This document shows, in pieces, positions 27,513 through 36,766 of a DNA stretch of 64,000 nt. The notes below the pieces were generated by a model. That model did not search any database, was not told the origin of the DNA, and worked only from the letters and a program-made list of their open reading frames with translations. The first letter of the stretch is position 1. Each line of letters starts with the position of its first letter. This DNA is from Pontibacter oryzae (GTDB lineage Bacteria > Bacteroidota > Bacteroidia > Cytophagales > Hymenobacteraceae). The stretch lies in the NCBI RefSeq assembly GCF_003576375.1, contig NZ_QWGE01000001.1, positions 930,001 to 994,000 of the forward strand, in the 5' to 3' direction. The translations under genes were made by a program, and so were the position numbers.

Positions 27513-30500
27513 CTAGAATGATACACGTAGCGTTAAGCCATAGCCCTCGGTGTTTGGCATAGAAAAGTAATCCAAGCCCAACGCATTTCCCTGGCCTGTC
27601 AGGTTGTTCTCAGGGTCAATGCCGCTATAATCTGTATTTAGCCATAGGTTGCGCGCGTTAAACGCTATACTTGCTGATTTTACCGGAGTGTCCTCCAGCA
27701 GCGAAGAAGGCAATCTGTAAGACAGTGTTAGCTCACGCAGCCTTACCCACGACCCATCCTCTACAAACTGCTCTTCGATGGCTCCAAAACCACCACCGTT
27801 GGCTTGGTACCATTCCTCATCCAGCACGACTTCCTGTGTGTTTGGGGTACCATCCAACCTAACGCCCTCAAACACTTTCGTTTCGCCGCGGTTTTCAGTT
27901 CGCTTCGCCGTTCCGAAGAAAGTCATTACACCTACTGTACCGTTCCAGATATCACCTCCTTTTCTGATGTCTAGCAGCGCAGACAGGCTTAATCCTTTCC
28001 AGGTCAGCGTGTTGGTTATACCTGCAGTCCAGTCTGGGTTCGGGTCTCCGATAATGCCATCTTCATCTGCCGGGAACGGGAACCCGTCATCGCCGATCAG
28101 CATCTGGCCCTGGTCGTTACGGGCAAAACGCCCTCCAAATAAAACACCGTAAGGCTCACCTACTACCGCCCTAGACGATGGGCTCGTGAAACCGTTCAGC
28201 GTGATTGTCTCTACCCCAGGGTAAAGCGAGATTACTTCACTCTGGTTTCGGGTAAAGTTCACAATCACATCCCAGGAGAAATCATTGGTCTGTACTGGCG
28301 TACCGCGTAAAATCGCCTCTATACCTCTGTTTTCAATTTCACCGGCGTTAAGTATGGCAGATAAAAAGCCGGAGGCCGACGATACCGAAACAGGAATGAT
28401 CTGGTCTTCGGAGTTATTCTTATACCAGGTGGCATCCAAGCCTAAACGGTTGTTAAAAAACCTTAGGTCTATACCTGCTTCTATGGATTTATTCTTTTCG
28501 GGTTTGATGCCGGCATTACCTAATTGCGTTAGCTGGTTAAAGCCTGCTACCCCAGTAAAAGGGAAGGAAATACCAGTTGTCCAGCCATCGCCCCAGGTTG
28601 AGAAAGTAAAAGGAGTAGTGAGCGAGTAAGCTGGCGCATCTTTACCCACCACAGCGTAAGATGCCCGAACTTTACCAAAATCAAGCACATCTCCCCCGAT
28701 GTCAAGCGCCTGTGTGAAAACAAACCCTAGGTTAACTGATGGGTAGAAGAACGACTGATCGTTGGAAGGCAGCGTAGAAGACCATTCGTTGCGGCCAGTG
28801 AATCCTAAAAACAAGTAATCCTTATATGATAAAGACAGATCGCCGAAAACGGCTGCACGTTCTATTTTGGTAGTGGATTCTACTGTGGTAATACTCGCTG
28901 CGTTGCCCAGGTCAAAGAAAGTTGGAACAGCCAATCCATCGCCTTGTGTATATAAGCGTTGGTAATTAGAAGAGTAGTAATTATGCCCTAGTATCAGGCG
29001 GGCAGAAAAGTCTGTGGTTAGCTCGCGGTTGATGTTCACCAAGAAGTCAGTGTTCAAATCCCGGTTAAATACCTGGTCTTCGGCAACTCTACCAGCCGGT
29101 GCCGTTCTCGATTGAATATCGAAGCCATTTGTGCGCCTGTCTGAGTACCAGTCGGTTCCTAGCCTGAATGTTGCGTTTATCCAGTCTGTAAAATCATACT
29201 TTGCGCCCACATAGCCAATCAATCGGTTTACTTCATCGTTGTAGGGGTTCCTGTTAACCGTCCAGAAAGGGTTATCGTAACCGGCTCCTTCGCGGTAGGT
29301 ACGCTGCGTTCCGTCCGGGAAAACGTAGGCGCCGGGGTTATCCTCGCCATCCTCTCCAAAACCTCCGGAAAGGTCGAAGGTGATTGGGGCGCGTAGCAAG
29401 CCAAGCATTACACCTGACGTATTGGAACCTTGCTGTATTCTGCTACCGCCGGATTTGATATAATTTGCTGAACCGAAGGTATTCAGTTTCTCGCTGAGTT
29501 GGGTTGAGCCGTTGATTCTGACGGAAGTACGGGTGAAATCGCTGTTTGGCACAACACCCTCCTGGTCGGTGCGCCCCAAAGATACATAGTAGTCTGTTTT
29601 CTCTGTGCCTCCTGATATACTTAAGCTATTGGTCCAGGTAGTACCTGTTTCAAAGAAGTTATCCAGGTTATCATAGGCAATGGCGCGCTGGTCTGTTGCC
29701 GTAGGCGAGCCTACAGGTACCAGGAACCCATTGGGGTCGTAACGGTATGGTTGCCCGTCGAAGCGGAGCTGGTCTAGAGGCGCTCCCCAGGACAGCGTAC
29801 TGTTAAAACCTCCAAATGTGCCTAAAAACTCTCCACCGCTACCCTGCGAGTAACGTTGCTGCAGCTCTGGTAATTTGTTCACATAATCGAGCGTAAACGA
29901 GGTGCTGTAATTAACAACGGCAGCGCCCTTCGTTCCTTTTTTGGTAGTGATCACAATTGCACCACTACCGGCGCGTATACCATAAAGCGCAGTAGCAGCC
30001 GGGCCTTTCAGCACGGTTACTGACTCAATGTCTTCTGGGTTGATATCTACTGCCCTGTTTGAGTTTGCCACCCCAGAGAGCACTGTATTGGTACCATCAT
30101 TTGGGTTACCAGCCGAGGTGGTGCTGTTATCGATCGGTACGCCATCTACCACAAAAAGCGGTTGGTTATCGCCTGAAACAGAAGTGGCACCACGAATGAT
30201 GATGCGCGAGCCTGCGCCCGGAGACCCTGAGGCACTTGTAATATTCACCCCGGCCACTTTACCATTCAGGGCATTGGCAAGGCTGGGCTGCGTGCTTCGC
30301 TCAAGCGACTCGGCACCAACCTCTTGCACCGAATACCCTAATGCCTTCGTCTCGCGCTCGATACCGATAGCGGTTACCACTACCTCGCTCAATTGCTTCG
30401 TATCAACCCCCATACTTACATTTATAGTAGTGGCATTGCCAATGGCACGCTCCACATCGCTATACCCTACATACCTAAAAACTAGTGTGTTGGAGCCATC

Positions 30501-30701
30501 AGGGACATTAATACTATAGTTACCTTGGACATCTGTTGCGGTACCCACGGAAGTTCCCTTTGCAAGAACTGCCACACCCGGTAATGCCTGGCCAGAAGCC
30601 TGGTCGGTTACTTTCCCGGTTATGGTGCGAGCTCCCTGGGCATAACTCAACACTGGTATTAGGAAAGCCAGTATCAAGCTAAGTAGTAGAACCTTTTTCA
30701 T
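27513..30701 (-). CDS. SusC/RagA-family TonB-linked outer membrane transporter
   Basis: 1062 residues. Signal peptide (~21), then a carboxypeptidase-D regulatory-like domain (ITGKVTDQASGQALPGVAVLAKG), the TonB box/plug region beginning with LSEVVVTAIGIERE, plug text ITSASGSPGAGSRIIIRGATSV and VLKGPAATALYGIRAGSGAI, and a long 22-strand barrel ending in a Phe (LTLRVSF). It imports the ligand gathered by its SusD partner. The GH20 gene next door and the S46 peptidase hint at glycan or glycopeptide use, but both are in separate units, so the ligand remains open. SusD-like_2 partners are often found with peptide or unknown ligands. Confidence 0.95.
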   Translation of the reverse strand: MKKVLLLSLILAFLIPVLSYAQGARTITGKVTDQASGQALPGVAVLAKGTSVGTATDVQGNYSINVPDGSNTLVFRYVGYSDVERAIGNATTINVSMGVDTKQLSEVVVTAIGIERETKALGYSVQEVGAESLERSTQPSLANALNGKVAGVNITSASGSPGAGSRIIIRGATSVSGDNQPLFVVDGVPIDNSTTSAGNPNDGTNTVLSGVANSNRAVDINPEDIESVTVLKGPAATALYGIRAGSGAIVITTKKGTKGAAVVNYSTSFTLDYVNKLPELQQRYSQGSGGEFLGTFGGFNSTLSWGAPLDQLRFDGQPYRYDPNGFLVPVGSPTATDQRAIAYDNLDNFFETGTTWTNSLSISGGTEKTDYYVSLGRTDQEGVVPNSDFTRTSVRINGSTQLSEKLNTFGSANYIKSGGSRIQQGSNTSGVMLGLLRAPITFDLSGGFGEDGEDNPGAYVFPDGTQRTYREGAGYDNPFWTVNRNPYNDEVNRLIGYVGAKYDFTDWINATFRLGTDWYSDRRTNGFDIQSRTAPAGRVAEDQVFNRDLNTDFLVNINRELTTDFSARLILGHNYYSSNYQRLYTQGDGLAVPTFFDLGNAASITTVESTTKIERAAVFGDLSLSYKDYLFLGFTGRNEWSSTLPSNDQSFFYPSVNLGFVFTQALDIGGDVLDFGKVRASYAVVGKDAPAYSLTTPFTFSTWGDGWTTGISFPFTGVAGFNQLTQLGNAGIKPEKNKSIEAGIDLRFFNNRLGLDATWYKNNSEDQIIPVSVSSASGFLSAILNAGEIENRGIEAILRGTPVQTNDFSWDVIVNFTRNQSEVISLYPGVETITLNGFTSPSSRAVVGEPYGVLFGGRFARNDQGQMLIGDDGFPFPADEDGIIGDPNPDWTAGITNTLTWKGLSLSALLDIRKGGDIWNGTVGVMTFFGTAKRTENRGETKVFEGVRLDGTPNTQEVVLDEEWYQANGGGFGAIEEQFVEDGSWVRLRELTLSYRLPSSLLEDTPVKSASIAFNARNLWLNTDYSGIDPENNLTGQGNALGLDYFSMPNTEGYGLTLRVSF

Positions 30702-30762
30702 AAGCGCATAATTAGCTGTAAAACATGATATAATGTGCTTATGTACGAAGTCGATGAATGCT

Positions 30763-30770
30763 CAAAGCTA
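30763..30770 (-). promoter_or_regulatory. Candidate -7 element of the susCD operon
   Basis: On the minus strand the bases read TAGCTTTG, matching TAnnTTTG, 61 bases before the susC ATG. No TTTG at the ideal distance was found. Confidence 0.4.
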
Positions 30771-30979
30771 TAAAAATAGTACAATAAATGCTTTTTAGGC
30801 ACTATATTAACTGTTTTATGGTGTGAACAGCATAGTTTCTTTAGTAAGAAATCATTATTTAACCAAAACCACTCCTTATAACATACCATAAACACTTATA
30901 CATCTATGCATATAATACTGATTACCAGGCACCAATATTTACATAACAATAGATAAAAATACTGCTATATAGGTATGCT

Positions 30980-31009
30980 TTTGCATTACTTTTTACGCGT
31001 CTACTTTTG
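30980..31009 (+). promoter_or_regulatory. Well-formed Bacteroidota promoter in the 30.7-31.3 kb gap
   Basis: TTTG (30980-30983), 18 bases, then TACTTTTG (31002-31009). Predicted start near 31016, giving a ~255-base leader before the barrel gene at 31271. A 14-codon ATG frame begins at 31012 but overlaps the predicted start site. The rest of the AT-rich 569-base gap 30702-31270 contains no gene that I can support. Confidence 0.5.
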
Positions 31010-31270
31010 GCATGAAAGCAGGATTTATCTCCAAACTGGTAAAAAAATGGATTTGAACAAAAAGTTATATTCGGCATTCAGGTTATAAACTTGAGAATAA
31101 TCCTATAAAATTAAGGCTTAAGATATTAGCCAAGGTTTAGCACCGCGCTTCAGTATTAAGGCTGAAAAACTCATTGCTACATATCAGTATATCATTTTTT
31201 CTAGAATACCGTAGAAGCTACCACTAGTATAGAAGATATACTATACATGCTACCTCACACCCTATATTCT

Positions 31271-32092
31271 ATGAAACAAACTTTTACGCTGATAACGTTT
31301 GTACTTGCGCTTATGTGGAAACAAGCCGCAGCCCAAAGTATGGTTGACTTTGGAGCACGTGGAGCAGGAATGGGCAACGCTACCGTAACTCTGCAGGATG
31401 TGTGGGCTCTGAGCAATAATACGGCTGCCATAACAGCAGTAGAAGTGCCAACCCTGGGAGTATATGCGGCAAACAGGTTTAACGAGCATGCCTTTACCAC
31501 AGTGGCCTTACAGGCCGTTTACCCCTCCAAACAGTATGGCACTTGTGGCCTGAGCCTGAGCCGGTTTGGCGATGCACTATTTAGCAGGCAGCATCTTGGC
31601 CTCGGCGCGGCGCATAAGCTTGGCCAGTTTAGCCTGGGCGCCAAAGCCGATGTATGGCAACTGCAGGCATCAGGCTATGGCAGCCGGAAAGCCTTAGCTC
31701 TTTCAGCGGGTGTGCAGGGCGAGATTGTACCTGATTTATACTTTGGCGCTTATGCCTATAACATCAACCAGGCAAAGCTCGCTTCTTTCGAGGATGAGCG
31801 CTTACCAACCATTATGAAAGCCGGGCTCTCTTATAAACCCACACCCAAATTACTCATCGCCGCCGAAACAGAAAAAGACATTGATTTTGACGCGAATTTT
31901 AAGGCAGGCGCAGAGTATATGCTTTTGCAAGACAAATTTATACTTCGCTCAGGATTTAATACGCTTACAAGCAGTCTCTCTTTTGGCGCTGGCTTTAAGG
32001 CAAGGCAGCTACAGGTAGACTATGCTTTTGGCAATACCACCCCAATCGGCAACAGCCACCATCTTGCCGTAGCATATGCCCTTAAACCTTAA
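31271..32092 (+). CDS. PorV/PorQ-like outer membrane barrel protein
   Basis: 273 residues from ATG 31271, chosen because MKQTFTLITFVLALMWKQAAAQ is a signal peptide; an ATG 24 bases upstream is less suitable. The start of the mature protein (SMVDFGARGAGMGNATVTLQDVWALSNNTAAI) is the hallmark of the PorV/PorQ family, FadL-like barrels of Bacteroidota. PorV and PorQ serve type IX secretion, but many paralogues have no assigned job. It lacks the usual genes of the T9SS around it, so I call it only PorV/PorQ-like. Confidence 0.8.
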   Translation: MKQTFTLITFVLALMWKQAAAQSMVDFGARGAGMGNATVTLQDVWALSNNTAAITAVEVPTLGVYAANRFNEHAFTTVALQAVYPSKQYGTCGLSLSRFGDALFSRQHLGLGAAHKLGQFSLGAKADVWQLQASGYGSRKALALSAGVQGEIVPDLYFGAYAYNINQAKLASFEDERLPTIMKAGLSYKPTPKLLIAAETEKDIDFDANFKAGAEYMLLQDKFILRSGFNTLTSSLSFGAGFKARQLQVDYAFGNTTPIGNSHHLAVAYALKP

Positions 32093-32115
32093 CTAGCCAT
32101 TCTGTTTGGCTTTTA

Positions 32116-33363
32116 TTAAACTGCTTTCCTCTTTGAGAAACGCTTTATAAACGACTCAATCGTGAGGCCCTGCACTACCAGCGACAGCAGCACTACCGTG
32201 TATGTAATGGCCACGATCTCATCCCGGAACATATCGGTTGTCAGCGAGAGCGCCAGGGCAATAGAGATGCCCCCGCGCAGGCCGCCCCAGGTCATGATGG
32301 AAAGCGCACCCGGCGCAAAGGTACGGTGCAGGCCAAGCGTGTAACTTGGCACCGCCAACGCGAAATAGCGCACGGCTAGCACAATACCTGTTGTAATCAC
32401 GCCTATTACGGCATATTCCCAACGGAACTCTACAACAAGAAGCTCCAAACCAATCAGTACAAAGAGCACGGCATTCAGTATCTCATCCACCATTTCCCAG
32501 AACTTGGTCAGGTAATCGGCAGTCTGCTCGCTCATAGCTAGCTTTGTACCCTGGTTGCCTATCAGTAAGCCAGCAGCCACCATAGCTAGCGGGCCCGAGA
32601 AATGGAAGAAATGCGCTATACTGTACCCACCCATCACCACGGCCAGCGAGATAATCACTTCGGTTTGGTAATGATCAATACGGCGCATAAAGTAAAAGGC
32701 AATGTACCCGATAAGCAGCCCCAGGCCAATACCACCGCCCACTTCTTTGAGAAACAACTCCGCAATAAAAGACCCCTCTACGTTACCGAAACCTTGCTGG
32801 GCAATCTGGAACAGGGAAATAAACACCACCACACCTACGCCATCGTTAAACAGCGACTCACCGGTTATACTCACTTCCAGGGATTTCGGGATTTTAGCGC
32901 GTTTCAGGATGCCAAGTACAGCAATAGGATCTGTAGGTGAGATAAGCGCCCCGAAAAGCAGGCAATACATATAATCGATGGGCTGGCCCAGCAACTGCAT
33001 TAGGTAGTAGAACAGCGTGCCGGTTACCGCCGTGGAAATAAGCACGCCTACAGTGGCAAATATCAGAATTGGCCATTTGCTCTCGCGCAGCTTTTCGAGG
33101 TCGGTGTGCAGGGCGCCGGCAAACAGCAAAAAGCTCAGCATGAACTCAAGCAGGATTTCAGAGAAGTTAAGCTCAATTAACCGCTCCTCTACCAGCGCCT
33201 GAAACTGCGGCGAAACCGCCCCTGCCGCCTGCACCAGCAGCGAAAGCAGCAAGCCCGCTAGCAGCAGGCCAATGGCACCAGGCAGTTTGATGTATTGCTG
33301 GTTGACGTAGGCAAAGATGGCCGAGATGACAAGTATGATTGAGAATATGTGAAAGATCTCCAT
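32116..33363 (-). CDS. Na+/H+ antiporter, CPA1 (NhaP) type
   Basis: 415 residues with ~12 membrane segments. The CPA1 core is visible: FGALISPTDPIAVLGILKRAKIPKSLEVSITGESLFNDGVGVV, with the ion-binding Asp in SLFNDG and the P-T-D-P unwound helix. LRGGISIALALSL near the end is the conserved TM11 segment. It exchanges Na+ (or K+) for H+ at the inner membrane for pH and salt control. It has no long cytosolic C-terminal domain. It is convergent with the PorV/PorQ-like gene (23 bases apart) and divergent from the HHH-barrel gene. Confidence 0.93.
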   Translation of the reverse strand: MEIFHIFSIILVISAIFAYVNQQYIKLPGAIGLLLAGLLLSLLVQAAGAVSPQFQALVEERLIELNFSEILLEFMLSFLLFAGALHTDLEKLRESKWPILIFATVGVLISTAVTGTLFYYLMQLLGQPIDYMYCLLFGALISPTDPIAVLGILKRAKIPKSLEVSITGESLFNDGVGVVVFISLFQIAQQGFGNVEGSFIAELFLKEVGGGIGLGLLIGYIAFYFMRRIDHYQTEVIISLAVVMGGYSIAHFFHFSGPLAMVAAGLLIGNQGTKLAMSEQTADYLTKFWEMVDEILNAVLFVLIGLELLVVEFRWEYAVIGVITTGIVLAVRYFALAVPSYTLGLHRTFAPGALSIMTWGGLRGGISIALALSLTTDMFRDEIVAITYTVVLLSLVVQGLTIESFIKRFSKRKAV

Positions 33364-33445
33364 GCGGTTTAAGTATGTTCAACTTAATAATACAGATTAA
33401 GTATGAGAATATTCTGATACTGTGATTATTACTTTTCAGTTGCCT

Positions 33446-35533
33446 ATGATACGGGGCTTACTTAGTTGTTGGTTGATTCTTTTAGCGCTTGCGGCTGTGG
33501 CACAGGACTATACGCGCCAAAATATAGACATGGATTTGCTGGTGCAGGAGCTTTTTGCGGAGCAGGAAGATGAGAACGTCGCGTACGAAGATCTCTATGA
33601 AACGCTTTTTCAGTATTACCAGCGCCCCATCGACCTGAATCATACTTCCTCGGAGGAGCTTGCTTCGCTTTACCTTTTATCGCGCGCGCAGATCGTGGCT
33701 TATTACAAACACCTGCAGGATAACGGCCCCTTGTTGAGTATCTATGAGTTACAAGCTATCCCCGGTTTCGATAGGCTTACAATCACCCGCCTGCTGCCCT
33801 TTGTGCGCGTGCAGGATGCCGGACTGCAAGCCGATACCAGGCCGCTCTGGCAGCGGGTTATCGGAGAGGATAATAACGCGCTTATACTTCGGTTTGAGCG
33901 TACGCTGCAGCAGCGCCGCGGCTATACGCCCGCAGATACCAGCCGCAGCAGCTCTTCCCGTTACCTGGGCTCACCCAACAAATTATACTTGCGCTACCGC
34001 ATTAGCCATACCCGCGATTACAGCTTCGGATTTACTGCCGAAAAAGACGCCGGTGAGCAATTTACCTGGAGCCCAAGCACGCGCCGCTACGGTTTCGACT
34101 ATTATACCATGCACCTGCAGTTTTACAACAAAGGCCGCTTTAAGGCCATAGCACTCGGCGATTACCAATTACAAATTGGGCAAGGGCTTTTGCTCTCATC
34201 GGGGTACAGCGTGGGCAAAGGCAGCGAAACCATTACTACCATAAGCCGCCCAAACCTGGGCATTCGGCCTTACAACTCGGTGCTGGAGTATGCTTTTATG
34301 CGTGGCGCGGCTGTAACCTATACTTTGGGTAGAACAGATGTAACGGCCTTCTACTCGAACAAGCTGGTAGATGCCAACCTGCAAACCCAACTTGACACGC
34401 TGACTGCAACGCAGCAGTTTTTCACCGGCATACAGACAACAGGTTTTCACCGCACGCCCACCGAGCTCGCCAACAAGGACCAAGTGCGTGAGCAGGTATA
34501 CGGCAGCAGTGCGCAATATCAATCCTCAGATAAAACCTTTTCGGCAGGTATAACAGCGCTGGCCACACATTACAGCACGGCGGTGCGGAAGGCAGGAGCG
34601 CCTTACCAGCGGTTCGAGTTTGGAGGCACTGATAACCTGAACTTTGGTGCAAACTACAGCTACACCTGGCAAAATGTATACTTGTTCGGAGAAACAGCCA
34701 TTAGCAAAAGCGGCGGCCTTGGCAGCGTGCACGGGTTAATCGCCAACCTGTCTAACAAGGCTGAGCTATCTATGCTTTACCGCAACTATGCCCGCGATTT
34801 CCATACCTTCTATGGAAGCGCGTTTGGCGAGAGCACCCGCAACATTAACGAGCGTGGCTTCTATACAGGCATCAAGCTAAAACCCATACCTAAATGGGAG
34901 CTTACCGCATACTATGACCGTTTCAGTTTTCCGTGGCTGCGCTACCAGGTAGATGCCCCCTCGCACGGAGATGAGTATCTGGTGCGGCTATACTTTAAAC
35001 CTGACCGGCAAAGCAGCCTGTACGCCCAGATGCGCTACGAAAGCAAGGGCCGCAACCTAAGCGGGAACACGACAGCCCTGGACTATGTGGCACAGGCGGC
35101 GCGCCGAAACTATCTTTTATACTTTGAGACCTCGCCTACCAAAGCGGTAAACCTAAAATCGAGGGTGCAGTTTAGTACATATGCCCAGGAAGCACCGCAG
35201 CAAACGGGTTACCTAATTGCCCAGGATGTGAACTTTACGTTCAGCAAGATTCGGCTCAGCACCCGCTACGCCCTCTTCGATACCGATAGTTACGATACAC
35301 GGCAATATGTGTATGAGCGTGATGTGCTTTACGCGTTCTCGGTTCCGGCTTTTAGTGGGAAAGGCACTCGGTTTTACATGCTGGCGCAGTTCAGGCCGCT
35401 CCCGGACCTAGACATCTGGGTAAAGTATGGCCTCACGCATTACCGCAACCAAGACAGCATTGGCTCGGGCCTCGAAACCATTGAAGGGCCCCGAAGGTCT
35501 GATGTAAAGGTGCAGGTAAGGTATAAGTTTTAA
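33446..35533 (+). CDS. Outer membrane barrel with N-terminal helix-hairpin-helix domain
   Basis: 695 residues from ATG 33446; an upstream GTG at 33422 would put extra residues before the signal peptide MIRGLLSCWLILLALAAVAQ. Residues ~60-125 (PIDLNHTSSEELASLYLLSR ... GPLLSIYELQAIPGF) match the two helix-hairpin-helix units of ComEA, a DNA receptor of natural transformation. From ~150 on the protein is a beta barrel rich in aromatic strands (YLRYRISHTRDYSFGFTAEKD ... VKVQVRYKF). The combination is common in Bacteroidota but its function is not established. A DNA-related role is suggested only by the HHH part. Confidence 0.85.
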   Translation: MIRGLLSCWLILLALAAVAQDYTRQNIDMDLLVQELFAEQEDENVAYEDLYETLFQYYQRPIDLNHTSSEELASLYLLSRAQIVAYYKHLQDNGPLLSIYELQAIPGFDRLTITRLLPFVRVQDAGLQADTRPLWQRVIGEDNNALILRFERTLQQRRGYTPADTSRSSSSRYLGSPNKLYLRYRISHTRDYSFGFTAEKDAGEQFTWSPSTRRYGFDYYTMHLQFYNKGRFKAIALGDYQLQIGQGLLLSSGYSVGKGSETITTISRPNLGIRPYNSVLEYAFMRGAAVTYTLGRTDVTAFYSNKLVDANLQTQLDTLTATQQFFTGIQTTGFHRTPTELANKDQVREQVYGSSAQYQSSDKTFSAGITALATHYSTAVRKAGAPYQRFEFGGTDNLNFGANYSYTWQNVYLFGETAISKSGGLGSVHGLIANLSNKAELSMLYRNYARDFHTFYGSAFGESTRNINERGFYTGIKLKPIPKWELTAYYDRFSFPWLRYQVDAPSHGDEYLVRLYFKPDRQSSLYAQMRYESKGRNLSGNTTALDYVAQAARRNYLLYFETSPTKAVNLKSRVQFSTYAQEAPQQTGYLIAQDVNFTFSKIRLSTRYALFDTDSYDTRQYVYERDVLYAFSVPAFSGKGTRFYMLAQFRPLPDLDIWVKYGLTHYRNQDSIGSGLETIEGPRRSDVKVQVRYKF

Positions 35534-35559
35534 AGTATAATCTGCGTGGGTAGTTGAGT

Positions 35560-36177
35560 TTATTGACCTTTTCGCAAGCCTGCCAACGGCGTGCAACTGG
35601 CTTTTACCTCAGCGCTCAGCAACTGGCCCTGCCGACTTATTTCCAGGTGGCAGCACTCCTGGAACAACTGCTTCAGCTTTTCGCGGCCGCGCTGCACCCT
35701 GGATTTTGCCCCGGAGTATGAAATACCTAAGCGGCTGGCAATCTCTAATTGGCTCAGGCCCTCCAGCTCGCTTAGCCGCAGCGCTTCTGCATAGGTGGCG
35801 GGCAGTAAGTTTATCAAAGGCACAATAAGGGCTTCGGCTTCGTGCCTGTGCTGCTCCGGCTGCTCATCGGGTTGCGGCAGGTCTATGTCAGAAAGTTCAT
35901 GCTGGCTGCGCCCGGTCTCTCTAAAGTAGTCGTACACGGCGTTGCGGGTTATCTGGTAGAGCCAGGCCTTTACGTTGCGCACTTCAGGCAGCTGCTCGCA
36001 GTTTTTGTATAGCTTTAGATAGAGTTGTTGCAGTATTTCGTTTGCCTCGTCTTTATCCCGCACACGCTTCAGCACAAAGCCGCGCAGCTGCGCCTCGTAC
36101 GCCAGATAAACGGGCGCAACGGCCTCGCAGGTGTTTTCTTTGGATGACGCTTCGATCTTATGGCAGCACTTCTCCAT
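35560..36177 (-). CDS. sigZ: RNA polymerase sigma factor, SigZ-like (sigma-70, ECF type)
   Basis: 205 residues. Region 2 spans ~25-90 (DKDEANEILQQLYLKLYKNC, then NVKAWLYQITRNAVYDYFRE). Region 4 spans ~120-170 (LPATYAEALRLSELEGLSQ, then LEIASRLGISYSGAKSRVQRGREKLKQLFQECC). The order with a Cys-rich N terminus (MEKCCHK) and CC after region 4 is like SigZ, for which no full anti-sigma partner is usually encoded. The cysteines could sense metal or thiols, which fits its place downstream of an ArsI-like gene. It starts 1 base after the GNAT gene ends, so translation is likely coupled. Confidence 0.87.
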   Translation of the reverse strand: MEKCCHKIEASSKENTCEAVAPVYLAYEAQLRGFVLKRVRDKDEANEILQQLYLKLYKNCEQLPEVRNVKAWLYQITRNAVYDYFRETGRSQHELSDIDLPQPDEQPEQHRHEAEALIVPLINLLPATYAEALRLSELEGLSQLEIASRLGISYSGAKSRVQRGREKLKQLFQECCHLEISRQGQLLSAEVKASCTPLAGLRKGQ

Positions 36178-36178
36178 T

Positions 36179-36697
36179 CTATAACCCTACACTGTTACTT
36201 CTTCTTTCCATCAGGCAGATGTCGCGCCACTGCCCGTTTAGCTGGCCAAGCCGCTCCCGCATGCCTACCACCCTGAAACCGCATTGCTGATGCAGTTTTA
36301 TACTTGCCTCGTTCTCTTTTAGTATACCGGCTTGCAGCGTCCAGATGCCTTCCTGCTCCGATAGCGCGACGAGCCGCTGCAGCAGTTGCCTACCAATGCC
36401 TTTGCCTTTATACGTTGGGTGGATGTATACGCTGTTCTCGGCCACACCACGGTAAACGCACCTGCCCGAAACCGCCGTAAGCCCGGCCCAACCGGCAAGC
36501 TCGCCTTGCCCCGTTAGCGCAACCAGGCGGCAACTGCGCATATACTTGCTGTCCCATTCTTCCCAATCGGGCGCTTTTACCTCTAGTGTGGCGTTCTGGG
36601 TGGCAATGCCTAAGGTATAGATTTCCTGCACCTGCGGGTAATGTTCCGGCAGCATCTCCGAAAGTATGAAAGAGGTTGTGTCCAGGGTTGTATCCAT
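36179..36697 (-). CDS. GNAT N-acetyltransferase, PAT/ArsN-like
   Basis: 172 residues. The acetyl-CoA loop is in YIHPTYKGKGIGRQLLQRLV (~103-122), and downstream LQAGILKENEASIKLHQQCGFRVVGMRERLGQLNGQWRDICLM matches the phosphinothricin acetyltransferase family. That family includes ArsN1, which acetylates arsinothricin. Because the gene directly follows an ArsI-type lyase gene, an ArsN-like role is plausible; ordinary Pat/Bar or unrelated amino-acid acetylation remains possible. It sits in an arsI-GNAT-sigZ unit. Confidence 0.87.
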   Translation of the reverse strand: MDTTLDTTSFILSEMLPEHYPQVQEIYTLGIATQNATLEVKAPDWEEWDSKYMRSCRLVALTGQGELAGWAGLTAVSGRCVYRGVAENSVYIHPTYKGKGIGRQLLQRLVALSEQEGIWTLQAGILKENEASIKLHQQCGFRVVGMRERLGQLNGQWRDICLMERRSNSVGL

Positions 36698-36766
36698 AGG
36701 TAAATATACCTCACGGCAAGCTATTAAAGTATACTTGCCAGTGAGGCTTTCTTGTTTTATTTTGCA

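Noticed and set aside
30698..30895. A 65-codon minus-strand frame just upstream of susC
   Set aside because: Overlaps the probable promoter at 30763-30770 and has no signal peptide or family features.
31012..31056. A 14-codon ATG frame after the 30980 promoter
   Set aside because: The ATG lies before the predicted start site of transcription, so it is unlikely to be a leader peptide of that RNA.
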